From positions 1 through 54,718 of the forward strand of contig CAMWIR010000002.1 in assembly GCA_947174365.1 (NCBI GenBank): a DNA stretch of 54,718 nt, in the 5' to 3' direction. The DNA comes from an uncultured Ruminococcus sp. Its GTDB lineage: Bacteria > Bacillota > Clostridia > Oscillospirales > Ruminococcaceae. Shown one piece after another: positions 26,037 through 33,741 of this stretch. The translations under genes and the position numbers were made by a program. The notes under the pieces are model-generated. The model saw only the letters and a program-made list of their open reading frames with translations, searched no databases and was not told where the DNA came from. Each line of letters begins with the position of its first letter. The first letter of the stretch is position 1.

Positions 26037-26070
26037 GCAGCTAAACTTGTTGCAGCTAAACTTGTTTAGC
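26037..26070. repeat. 15-bp tandem duplication with palindrome in the fabG-fabF gap
   Basis: GCAGCTAAACTTGTT is repeated twice without a gap (26037-26051, 26052-26066). The second copy runs into a 16-base palindrome GCTAAACTTGTTTAGC (26055-26070). It may be a slippage product or an RNA hairpin within the operon message. Confidence 0.6.
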
Positions 26071-26108
26071 AGTGCAGCGGCACACCGCCGCGAAAGGAAT
26101 GAATTTTA

Positions 26109-27365
26109 ATGAGAAGAGCAGTAATTACAGGAATGGGGATAATTTCCCCAATAGGAAATACCGTTGACGAGTTCTACAGCTCGGTAAAGGCAGGGAAAAA
26201 GGGCTTTTCGCTGCTGCGTGAGCTGCCCGATATCGGGAATGATTTCAGTCCCGAATTTGAGGTAAAGCTGGCAGGGGCTGTAAAGGACTTTGACCCCGAA
26301 AAGCGGATAGCCAAAAAGGAAGCCGCACGTATGGACAGGTTCACACAGTTCGGACTTACCGCAGCCCTTGACGCATTGGAGGACGCAGGCAGCGACTTTT
26401 CCGACATTGACCCCTTCAGAGCGGGAGTTATTGCAGGCGTAGGTATCGGAGGACTTACCCTTACCACAAAGGAGCATAAAAAATATCTGGAAAAAGGACC
26501 GGGAAAAATTTCCGTGTTCTTTGTTCCCATGATAATCGGCAATATGGCAGCGGGGACTATTTCCATGAAAACAGGCTTTAAAGGTGATAACTTCTGCACC
26601 ACAACCGCCTGTGCATCTTCGACCCACGCTATCGGCGAGGCTTTCCGCAAAATAAAGGACGGATATCTGGACGTTGCCATTGCGGGAGGCGCAGAGGCCT
26701 GCATAAGCGAATTCGATCTTGGGGGCTTTAACAATATGAAAGCCCTTACCCGCTCGGACGACCCCGACCGTGCCTCCATTCCCTTTGATAAGGAGAGAAA
26801 CGGCTTTGTGCTGGGAGAGGGAAGCGGAATGCTGATAATAGAGGAGCTTTCCCACGCCAAGGCAAGAGGCGCTAAGATATACGCCGAAATAGCAGGTTAC
26901 GGTGCGACCTGCGACGCATACCACATGACCAGCCCCTCTCCCACGGGAGAAGCCGCAGGCATGGGCATGAAGCTGGCTATGGAGGAAGCTGGACTGACCC
27001 CTGCCGATATCAGCTACATCAACGCCCACGGCACTTCCACAGGGCTTAACGACAAGTATGAGACCATTGCCATAAAGAATGCTCTTGGCGAGGAATACGC
27101 CCGCAAGGTCGTTATCAACTCCACCAAGTCCATGACAGGGCATTTGCTGGGGGCTGCGGGCAGCGTTGAGGCTATTATGACCGCTCTTTCCTGCCGTGAC
27201 GATTTCGTTCACGCAACCGTGGGCTACAAAGTGCCCGACCCCGAGTGCGATCTGGATTACTGCGTGGAGGGCAACAGGAATATGACCGTAAACGCCGCTT
27301 TGTCCAACTCTCTCGGCTTCGGCGGACATAATGCGACCTTGTGCATTAAAAAGTTTACCGAGTAA
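26109..27365 (+). CDS. fabF: 3-oxoacyl-ACP synthase II FabF
   Basis: A 418-residue condensing enzyme that extends acyl-ACP with malonyl-ACP. The Cys-His-His set is complete: C168 in TTACASSTHAIG, H307 in NAHGTST and H345 in MTGHLLGAAG. The N-terminus RRAVITGMGIISPIG and C-terminal SNSLGFGGHNATL are typical. The ATG follows AAAGGA. No fabB or anaerobic desaturase genes (fabA, fabM) are seen in the window. Confidence 0.96.
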   Translation: MRRAVITGMGIISPIGNTVDEFYSSVKAGKKGFSLLRELPDIGNDFSPEFEVKLAGAVKDFDPEKRIAKKEAARMDRFTQFGLTAALDALEDAGSDFSDIDPFRAGVIAGVGIGGLTLTTKEHKKYLEKGPGKISVFFVPMIIGNMAAGTISMKTGFKGDNFCTTTACASSTHAIGEAFRKIKDGYLDVAIAGGAEACISEFDLGGFNNMKALTRSDDPDRASIPFDKERNGFVLGEGSGMLIIEELSHAKARGAKIYAEIAGYGATCDAYHMTSPSPTGEAAGMGMKLAMEEAGLTPADISYINAHGTSTGLNDKYETIAIKNALGEEYARKVVINSTKSMTGHLLGAAGSVEAIMTALSCRDDFVHATVGYKVPDPECDLDYCVEGNRNMTVNAALSNSLGFGGHNATLCIKKFTE

Positions 27366-27488
27366 AAGAGCTTACACTAATTTTCATTTAAAGCAGCGCA
27401 AGAGGGTGCAGATGTGTTTTGCGAGTGAACCGAATTATATTATTCGTGCCTCTTGTCTCTTAAAATCTAATAGGGAAGGAACTTTAAC

Positions 27489-28067
27489 ATGGCTACACTG
27501 CCTTTTGATATGGAAATTGAGGATATAGCGGCGCTTGCCGCAATTATCAAGAAAAACGATCTGGACGAGCGCAGCCTCACCGATGAGGAGCTTCGGATGT
27601 AGCTTGTTATAAAGGGAAGATCGGGAAAAGGCGCGCACAATCCGCCTCCCCCGCCTCCTCCCGTTCAAGCCCCTCTTCCGCCGGCAGCTCCCCCTGCACC
27701 GCAGATAATCGTTGTGCCCTCAGGAGGAAATGCAGCTGCCCCGACAAGTGTGCAGACAGAAGCTTCCGCTCCGTCGGGTGCGCAGGAAGCAGCGCCCGCC
27801 CCCGTACAGGAGGCAGCCCCCGCCGGCGGCTCGGGAACTACAGTAAAAGCTCCCATTGTCGGCACATACTATGCGGCCTCCGCCCCCGGCAAGCCGCCCT
27901 TTGTAACGGTAGGCCAGCGCATTAAAAAGGGCGATGTTATAATGATAATCGAGACCATGAAGCTTATGAATGAGATCCAGAGCGATATTGACGGAGTTGT
28001 TTCAAAAATATTCGTCAAGGACGGTCAGGCGGTTGAATTTGACCAGCCGATCATGGTGATAGAGTAA
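27489..28067 (+). CDS. accB: Biotin carboxyl carrier protein AccB, interrupted by an in-frame TAG
   Basis: The carrier subunit of acetyl-CoA carboxylase. The biotinylated lysine is K158 in ETMKLMNEI, inside an intact C-terminal biotinyl domain (KAPIVGTYY to QPIMVIE) after a Pro/Ala-rich linker. The N-terminal domain starts at an ATG with GGAAGGA upstream (MATLPFDMEIEDIAALAAI...), but codon 38, at 27600-27602, is TAG. After it the frame goes on with LVIKGRSGKG, as expected for BCCP. Without readthrough, translation could restart only at weak sites such as GTG 27714 (no ribosome site), giving a 117-residue form lacking the N-terminal domain. Possibilities are sequencing error, amber suppression or readthrough, internal initiation, or a recent nonsense mutation. 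TAG serves as the normal stop of the gene ending at 16562, so global recoding is unlikely. Confidence 0.85.
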
Positions 28068-28112
28068 GGGAAACCAAATTTAACGAACATTAAGGGAAGG
28101 GAGAAAACAACA

Positions 28113-28628
28113 ATGCCCATACCATCTCATTTGAATGGCTACACATCAGACGTTATCGATCACGGTGATACTGTTTCGTTTATTTTGCAGGACAGCGAGG
28201 GAGGGCAGCTGTTCAGGGTATATGCCTACGGTGAATATGACCCCGATACGGGGCTTTATACCGACTCCTCCGAGGGAAAATGTTTTTTTGTGGCGGAGTC
28301 CGTAAAAACCAAGGAAGAGCTTACCATCTTTGATAACTCTATTCACGGCTATGACAATATGTTTGTGAATGACAGCAAGAAAGAAGTCCACCTTGTTTCC
28401 GAGCTGCCCTTTTCTCCATGCAGGGTAATGGCACAGTTTGCATATGAGATCCCTTATGATGAGGAAAAGCACAACTATAAATTCGACAGCGACGGAAATT
28501 GTGTTCTCATTGACGGCAGGAGCATTCCCTGGGAACAGGTGAAGTCTGACGGCTACGACTGGGTAACTCTCTGCTACGAAAATGCCGAGGGCGACTGGGA
28601 GGGCTTCTGCGACGAGGAGCTGAGCTGA
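28113..28628 (+). CDS. Unknown acidic protein in the fab operon
   Basis: A 171-residue acidic protein I do not recognise. It has no signal peptide, membrane helix or clear catalytic motif. It is rich in Asp, Glu and aromatic residues and ends in DWEGFCDEELS. Alternating strands such as VSFILQDSEGGQLFRVYAYGE suggest a beta-rich fold. The ATG follows GGGAAGGGAG. It lies 45 bases after accB and 90 before fabZ, so it should be co-transcribed with acetyl-CoA carboxylase genes; whether it takes part in lipid synthesis is unknown. Confidence 0.75.
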   Translation: MPIPSHLNGYTSDVIDHGDTVSFILQDSEGGQLFRVYAYGEYDPDTGLYTDSSEGKCFFVAESVKTKEELTIFDNSIHGYDNMFVNDSKKEVHLVSELPFSPCRVMAQFAYEIPYDEEKHNYKFDSDGNCVLIDGRSIPWEQVKSDGYDWVTLCYENAEGDWEGFCDEELS

Positions 28629-28656
28629 TAGAGGCAAGATGTTTCAGAGGCAAGAA
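28628..28656 (+). repeat. GAGGCAAGA repeat cluster in the operon
   Basis: Two copies of GAGGCAAGA (28631-28639, 28647-28655) begin right after the stop of the unknown acidic gene. The same unit occurs inverted at 31258-31290 and once at 30595-30605, all in intergenic parts of this operon. Confidence 0.5.
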
Positions 28657-28718
28657 GCAAGAAAAACAGGGTTTTTTGAAATTGCTGTTTAGAATATTAA
28701 AAAATTGAGGTTGGATAT

Positions 28719-29141
28719 ATGATGAATAAAAGCGAAATTATGGAGCTGATACCCCACCGTGACCCGTTTCTTCTCATTGACGAGATAGAGGAGCTTGAGC
28801 CGGGCAAAAGGGTCGTGGCTTACAAGAATATGACACCCGATGAATTCTGGTTCAAGGGGCATTTTCCCGATTACCCGGTCGTGCCGGGGGTGCTTATGGT
28901 GGAGATGATGGCTCAGGCGGGCTGCGCTGCTATGCTGGCTCTTCCCGAAAACAAGGGCAAGATCGGATTTTTCGGCGGCATTAAGGAAGCACGCTTCCGC
29001 AGGCAGGTCGTTCCCGGGGACAGGCTTCGTATCGAAGTGGAGATCATCAAGGTAAAAGGTCCTGTTGGCTACGGCAAGGGGATTTGCACCGTAAACGGTG
29101 AAAAGGCTGTAACGGCTGAAATTTCCTTTGCTATCAAATAA
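28719..29141 (+). CDS. fabZ: 3-hydroxyacyl-ACP dehydratase FabZ
   Basis: A 140-residue hot-dog fold enzyme that dehydrates 3-hydroxyacyl-ACP. The catalytic H48 lies in KGHFPDYPVVPGV and E62 in MVEMMAQAG; the N-terminus has IPHRDPFLLID. The start is the first of two adjacent ATGs after TGAGG. Length and motifs match FabZ; without FabA-specific features it should not isomerise. Confidence 0.95.
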   Translation: MMNKSEIMELIPHRDPFLLIDEIEELEPGKRVVAYKNMTPDEFWFKGHFPDYPVVPGVLMVEMMAQAGCAAMLALPENKGKIGFFGGIKEARFRRQVVPGDRLRIEVEIIKVKGPVGYGKGICTVNGEKAVTAEISFAIK

Positions 29142-29196
29142 CTTTCACAATTTATGCTGCACGATAAATTAATAATTAATTTAAAGGGCTGAAAAT

Positions 29197-30537
29197 ATGT
29201 TTAAAAAAGTACTTATCGCAAACCGCGGGGAAATAGCCGTGAGAATAATAAGAGCTTGCAGGGAGCTGGGTATTCACACCGTGACCGTTCACTCCACAGC
29301 GGACAAACACGCTCTGCACGCTAAAATAGCCGATGAGACCGTCTGCATAGGCCCTGCTGCCACTAAGGACAGCTACCTTAACGCAGAGGCGATCATCGAG
29401 GCCTGCAAAATGACGGGAGCGGACGCACTGCACCCCGGCTTCGGCTTTCTTTCGGAAAATGCCGATTTTGCGGAGCTTTGCCTTGAAAACGGCATTGAAT
29501 TCATAGGGCCGTCCCCGAAGTCCATAAGAATGCTGGGGGACAAGGCTGCCGCAAAGGAGACCATGAAAGAAGCGGGTGTGCCCGTTATCCCCGGGTCGGA
29601 CGGCGCTGTGCCCGATATGGAGGCGGCAAGGATACTTTGCCGTGCCATGGGTTGCCCAGTGATGATAAAGGCATCCGCAGGGGGCGGCGGCAGGGGAATA
29701 CGTCTTGTAAACTCTCCCGAGGAGCTGGAGCCTGCCATTAACGCTGCCCGTGCCGAGGCAAGGAATTTTTTCGGGGACGATTCCATATATATGGAGAGAT
29801 TTATCGAAAATCCCAAGCATATCGAGGTGCAGATACTGGCGGATAAGCAGGGGAATGCGGTATATCTGGGCGAGCGTGACTGTTCCATGCAGCGGCGAAA
29901 CCAAAAGGTGCTTGAGGAAACTCCCTCAACTGCAGCAACCCCCGAGCTGCGGGAAAAAATGGGCAGAGCCGCCGTATCCGCCGCTAAGGCCTGCGGCTAC
30001 TACAATGCGGGAACTATTGAATTTCTGCTGGATAAAAACGGGCATTTCTATTTTATGGAAATGAACACCCGAATCCAGGTGGAGCACCCCATAACCGAGT
30101 GGGTAACGGGGATAGACCTTGTAAAGCAGCAGATACTTATAGCGGCAGGAGAGAAGCTGCCCTTTGTTCAGGAGGATATTTCTCTGCGCGGGCATTCCAT
30201 AGAATGCAGGATAAATGCGGAAAACCCCGAAAAGAACTTCCGCCCCTGCCCCGGAACGATAACCGCTCTGCACATTCCGGGAGGTCCCGGGATAAGAGTG
30301 GACAGCTCTGTTTATCAGGGCTACACGATCCCCCCCTATTACGACAGCATGATAGCAAAGCTTATAGTTCACGCCCCCACCAGACAGGAGGCAATAGCCA
30401 AAATGAAATGGGCGTTATCGGAATTTATCGTTGAGGGCGTTGACACTAATATCGACTTTCAGCTTTCCCTTATTCGTGACGGTGAATTTGAAAAGGGAAC
30501 CTACGGCATTAAGTATCTGGAAAACAAACTGAGCTGA
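29197..30537 (+). CDS. accC: Biotin carboxylase AccC
   Basis: A 446-residue ATP-grasp enzyme that carboxylates biotin on AccB using bicarbonate and ATP. The N-terminus FKKVLIANRGEIAVRIIRA, the glycine loop ASAGGGGRGIRLV, KHIEVQILAD, the metal-binding EMNTRIQVEHPITE and the C-terminal barrel are all present and of normal length. The ATG follows AAAGGG. It is separated from accB by fabZ and an unknown gene. Confidence 0.96.
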   Translation: MFKKVLIANRGEIAVRIIRACRELGIHTVTVHSTADKHALHAKIADETVCIGPAATKDSYLNAEAIIEACKMTGADALHPGFGFLSENADFAELCLENGIEFIGPSPKSIRMLGDKAAAKETMKEAGVPVIPGSDGAVPDMEAARILCRAMGCPVMIKASAGGGGRGIRLVNSPEELEPAINAARAEARNFFGDDSIYMERFIENPKHIEVQILADKQGNAVYLGERDCSMQRRNQKVLEETPSTAATPELREKMGRAAVSAAKACGYYNAGTIEFLLDKNGHFYFMEMNTRIQVEHPITEWVTGIDLVKQQILIAAGEKLPFVQEDISLRGHSIECRINAENPEKNFRPCPGTITALHIPGGPGIRVDSSVYQGYTIPPYYDSMIAKLIVHAPTRQEAIAKMKWALSEFIVEGVDTNIDFQLSLIRDGEFEKGTYGIKYLENKLS

Positions 30538-30594
30538 TAATGATAGGCGGGCGGCTGCTTTAATAAACGCTGTCCTGCCGCTCTTGGTATCAAA

Positions 30595-30605
30595 CAAGAG
30601 GCAAG
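30595..30605 (+). repeat. Single GAGGCAAG repeat unit
   Basis: CAAGAGGCAAG; its CAAGAGGCA part is the exact complement of TGCCTCTTG in the inverted cluster 650 bases downstream, so the two could pair in the same transcript. Confidence 0.35.
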
Positions 30606-30634
30606 CATAATTTATTTCAAAGGGTGATGATATT

Positions 30635-31204
30635 ATGACGGATAAGCCCCAAAAACTCTGCCCGAACTGCGGAGGACATATGGTAAGAGGGATATGCCTT
30701 GACTGCGGAGGCAGCGCGCCAAAGCAGGAGGACACGCCCCTGCCCCGTTCGGCGGTGTACCTGAATAATGCAAAGCCGCTTACTGATGTAGCGGCGCCCA
30801 AGCTTTTTGCCCTTACGGGAGAGGATATTGTTATTCCCCAAAAAGTAAGGACCGCCAAAAGCTTTGTAAACCCCTATTCGGGACTTATCCCCTTTGAATC
30901 CCCCGATTTCGGGGAAAATTACGCCGCCCCTCAGGCAGTTGTAAGGGAATTCGGCACGCCCAAGGGCATACGTGTTTCCGACGATACCGAAGAACCCGTT
31001 ACCAAAAAAATGAAAATTTCCGGAGGCAGACATATTACCGATTACTGGTGGATATTAATGCTGTCCCTCCTGCTTCCCTGGCAGGTCTCCTGGCTGCCCG
31101 CCCCCGCCTTGTTTAAATTCGACGAAAAGGGCGGACGGTTTACGGCAAAGGTAATTTTAATAATGACAGTTATCAAATTCTTGATACGAAGAATTGTTTT
31201 ATAA
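30635..31204 (+). CDS. Unknown protein with N-terminal zinc ribbon and C-terminal membrane helix
   Basis: A 189-residue protein. Cysteines 9, 12, 21 and 24 (LCPNCGG...ICLDCGG) form a zinc ribbon. The middle is low in structure, and residues about 138-158 (WWILMLSLLLPWQVSWLPA) form a membrane helix, followed by a basic hydrophobic tail. It lies between accC and accD and should be co-transcribed with them. The layout resembles small membrane-tethered zinc-ribbon proteins of unknown role common in Firmicutes. The ATG follows AAAGGG. Confidence 0.77.
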   Translation: MTDKPQKLCPNCGGHMVRGICLDCGGSAPKQEDTPLPRSAVYLNNAKPLTDVAAPKLFALTGEDIVIPQKVRTAKSFVNPYSGLIPFESPDFGENYAAPQAVVREFGTPKGIRVSDDTEEPVTKKMKISGGRHITDYWWILMLSLLLPWQVSWLPAPALFKFDEKGGRFTAKVILIMTVIKFLIRRIVL

Positions 31205-31257
31205 ATAGATAAAATGCAGAGCAGCAGACTGCAAGAGATAACCGTTTACTCGCATTT

Positions 31258-31290
31258 CCTGCCTCTTGCTTCCTGCCTCTTGCCTCTATC
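31258..31290 (-). repeat. Inverted GAGGCAAGA repeat cluster before accD
   Basis: Read on the minus strand, units GATAGAGGCAAG, AGGCAGGAAGCAAG and AGGCAGGAAA follow each other. This is the inverse of the cluster at 28628-28656, including the flanking GATA. It ends just before the accD ribosome site. Confidence 0.55.
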
Positions 31291-31307
31291 AGAAGGAGTG
31301 TTTCATC

Positions 31308-32393
31308 TTGCTGGAAGATTTATTCAAGATGGTCACCACGCGTTTTAACGGTGATGAAAAGAACGAAATAAAGGAATTCAAATGTCCCCGCTGCCAGAAC
31401 GGCTGCGGTGCGGACGAGCTGCAAAAGAATATGTGGGTGTGCCCCGAATGCGGCTACCATTCCCGAATGAATGCAAGGGACAGGATAGCCATTACCTGCG
31501 ACAAGGGCACATTCCGCGAATACGACAAGGATATGCAGACTGCCAACCCCATAGATTTCCCCGGATATGAGGAAAAAATAGAGACTATGCAGGAAAAAAC
31601 GGGACTGACCGAGGCTGTTGTAACGGGAGAATGCACCATTCATGGCGAGCCGTGCATTATCGGCGTTATGGATTCCCATTTTATGATGGCGTCCATGGGG
31701 AGCGTTGTGGGTGAGAAGATAACAAGGGCTTTTGAAAGGGCAGCCGAAAAAAAGCTTCCTCTTATCCTATTTACCGCCTCGGGAGGGGCGAGAATGCAGG
31801 AGGGACTTGTTTCCCTTATGCAGATGGCGAAAACAAGCGGCGCTGCGGCAAGGCTCTCCGAGGCGGGAGTATTGTACATCACCGTCCTCACAGACCCCAC
31901 CACAGGCGGCGTTACGGCGTCCTTTGCGTCACTGGGGGATATAATCATTGCCGAGCCGAAGGTGCTTGTAGGCTTTGCGGGGAGACGTGTTATCGAGGGC
32001 ACTATAAAGCAAAGGCTGCCCGAGGATTTCCAGTCCGCCGAATTCCTGCTGGAAAACGGCTTTGTGGATTTTATATGCGAACGGAAAAGTATCAGACGGA
32101 CTATTGCTCATCTGATAAGGCTGCACAGACCGCCCGTGAAAGATAACGGCGCTGCTTTGGCGGATAGTTCACCTGCCGACAAATCGCCCGCCGAAAATAA
32201 ATCAAAAACATCAAAGGAAAAAACCGTCTCCAAGGAAAATGATGAAAATATGGGCAGCAATGGCAATGCAAGCAATGCCGGCAATGCAAACAACGCAAGC
32301 AGTGCAAACAGTGCAGGCAAGTCCGATAAGTCCGAGGGGATTTTCGGTGCACATAAAAATAAACCCGGGAAAGGAGCGGGAAAAAATGGCTGA
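31308..32393 (+). CDS. accD: Acetyl-CoA carboxylase carboxyltransferase beta subunit AccD, with low-complexity tail
   Basis: 361 residues; with AccA it transfers carboxyl from biotin to acetyl-CoA. The zinc finger is seen as CPRC...CPEC in the N-terminal part, and the crotonase-like core has [10 protein letters not shown] and [13 protein letters not shown]. The start is a TTG 9 bases after AAGGAG, giving MLEDLFKMV. The catalytic region ends near 285, after which come about 75 residues rich in Ser, Asn, Ala and Lys, absent from typical AccD, whose usual length is near 290. That tail is coded by irregular GCAA/TGCA repeats and its last codons overlap accA. Confidence 0.94.
   Translation: MLEDLFKMVTTRFNGDEKNEIKEFKCPRCQNGCGADELQKNMWVCPECGYHSRMNARDRIAITCDKGTFREYDKDMQTANPIDFPGYEEKIETMQEKTGLTEAVVTGECTIHGEPCIIGVMDSHFMMASMGSVVGEKITRAFERAAEKKLPLILFTASGGARMQEGLVSLMQMAKTSGAAARLSEAGVLYITVLTDPTTGGVTASFASLGDIIIAEPKVLVGFAGRRVIEGTIKQRLPEDFQSAEFLLENGFVDFICERKSIRRTIAHLIRLHRPPVKDNGAALADSSPADKSPAENKSKTSKEKTVSKENDENMGSNGNASNAGNANNASSANSAGKSDKSEGIFGAHKNKPGKGAGKNG
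32258..32325 (+). repeat. Degenerate GCAATGCAA-type microsatellite in the accD tail
   Basis: Repeated AGCAATG, GGCAATGCA and AACAACGCAAGCAGTGCA units encode an Asn/Ala/Ser-rich stretch near the end of AccD. The unit is close to a 6-9 base period and looks slippage-derived. Confidence 0.5.
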
Positions 32394-33228
32394 AAATATG
32401 AGCGGAGCGGCAAACGTCAGTCAGGAGCGGGAAATAACGCCCTTTGAGCGGCTGATGATAGTGCGGAACAAAAACCGTCCCACGATAAGAGATTACATTC
32501 CCCTGATTTTTACAGATTTTTTTGAGCTTCACGGGGACAGGTTTTACGGTGACGACGGGGCTATCCTCGGCGGCATAGGAAGGCTGGAGGGCACGCCCGT
32601 TACGGTAATAGCCGAGGTAAAGGGGCGGGATATTTACGAAAACAAGGCCTCAAACTTTGCCATGCCTCACCCGGAGGGCTACAGAAAAGCCCTGCGGCTT
32701 GCTCACCAGGCGGAAAAATTCCACCGTCCCGTTATCTGCTTTATCGACACCCCCGGGGCATTCTGCGGGGTCGAGGCGGAAAAGCGCGGGCAGGGAGAGG
32801 CGATAGCAAGAAGCCTGGCGGAGTTTATGACCCTTAAAACTCCTGTTATATCCCTTGTGCTGGGAGAGGGAGGCAGCGGCGGCGCACTGGCGCTGGGTGT
32901 ATGCGACGAGCTTGCCATGCTGGAAAATGCCAGTTACTCGGTGATCTCCCCCAGAGGCTTTGCCTCTATTCTATGGAAGGACCCTTCAAAGGAGGAGGAA
33001 GCCTGCGGAATAATGCGGATAACCTCCCATGATGCCCTATCCTTGGGGATCTGTGAGGAGATAATCCCCGAGCCTGCGGGGGGCGCGCACAACGATCCCG
33101 AGACCACTGCCGAAAATATCGCTGAATTTTTGGTGAAAACGCTGAATAAGAAAATGGCAAAAGATATTGACGTTTTGCTGAATGAACGATATAATAAATT
33201 TAGAAAAATCGGTGAGTTCATGGAATAA
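32386..33228 (+). CDS. accA: Acetyl-CoA carboxylase carboxyltransferase alpha subunit AccA
   Basis: A 280-residue partner of AccD. Seen are [49 protein letters not shown] and [13 protein letters not shown], all family marks. The ATG lies after AAAGGAG inside the accD tail, overlapping its end by 8 bases, which suggests translational coupling for equal subunits. Longer frames upstream simply read the accD repeat in another phase. Confidence 0.95.
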   Translation: MAENMSGAANVSQEREITPFERLMIVRNKNRPTIRDYIPLIFTDFFELHGDRFYGDDGAILGGIGRLEGTPVTVIAEVKGRDIYENKASNFAMPHPEGYRKALRLAHQAEKFHRPVICFIDTPGAFCGVEAEKRGQGEAIARSLAEFMTLKTPVISLVLGEGGSGGALALGVCDELAMLENASYSVISPRGFASILWKDPSKEEEACGIMRITSHDALSLGICEEIIPEPAGGAHNDPETTAENIAEFLVKTLNKKMAKDIDVLLNERYNKFRKIGEFME

Positions 33229-33296
33229 ACTGAAAAATTAACGGGATAAGGACAAATTGTGTCTTTATTATAAATATTTTCAAGGAGGAAAATCAA

Positions 33297-33530
33297 ATGG
33301 TATTTGATAAGGTAAAGGAGATCATTCAGGAGAAGCTGGACGTTGAGGAGGATAAGATAACCGAAAGCGCCACCATTCAGGAGGACCTGGGTGCGGATTC
33401 TCTTGATATTATTGATCTTATTAACGAGTTTGAGGAGCAGCTGGACATCGAGATCCCCGAAGAAGCAGCGCAGAACCTCAAGACTGTTGGCGATATCGTT
33501 AAGTATATCGAGGATCATCAGGAGGACTGA
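33297..33530 (+). CDS. acpP: Acyl carrier protein AcpP
   Basis: A 77-residue acidic protein. The phosphopantetheine is attached to S35 in GADSLDIIDL. It carries growing acyl chains between the Fab enzymes. Ribosome site AAGGAGG. It is the last gene of the operon, which is unusual compared with the common position after plsX or fabD, and it is followed at once by a strong terminator. Confidence 0.96.
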   Translation: MVFDKVKEIIQEKLDVEEDKITESATIQEDLGADSLDIIDLINEFEEQLDIEIPEEAAQNLKTVGDIVKYIEDHQED

Positions 33531-33577
33531 GCTTTTACGGGTCAGTCAATAGAAGTCGGATAATTGTATATAAAAAA

Positions 33578-33612
33578 CCTCGGTCGACCGTTTGGTTGAC
33601 CGGGGTTTTTTT
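33578..33612 (+). terminator. Strong terminator of the fab-acc operon
   Basis: A 12-bp stem (CCTCGGTCGACC with GGTTGACCGGGG, wobble pairs included) closes a 4-base loop and is followed by seven T. Confidence 0.93.
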
Positions 33613-33741
33613 AGGGATAAAATGAAAAAATGCTAAAGTTTTAAGCATTCCTGCCGATAATATAAATAAGCAGAGTTATTTTTGATCTGCATTTACGAAA
33701 ATAATGATACAGGCAGAAACGAATAACAGGAGGTTACCGAT

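Noticed and set aside
27714-28067. accB as a simple 117-residue gene starting at GTG 27714
   Set aside because: No ribosome site precedes this GTG, and the upstream frame has a good start, a good site and BCCP-like N-terminal sequence; the TAG is reported instead.
32258-32325. Repeated units considered as a CRISPR or regulatory array
   Set aside because: The units are short, adjacent and coding within AccD, with no spacers. No CRISPR array was seen anywhere in the window.
32239-32385. N-terminal extension of accA reading through the accD tail
   Set aside because: It is the repeat of the accD tail in another phase; a proper AAAGGAG and ATG lie at 32369-32388.
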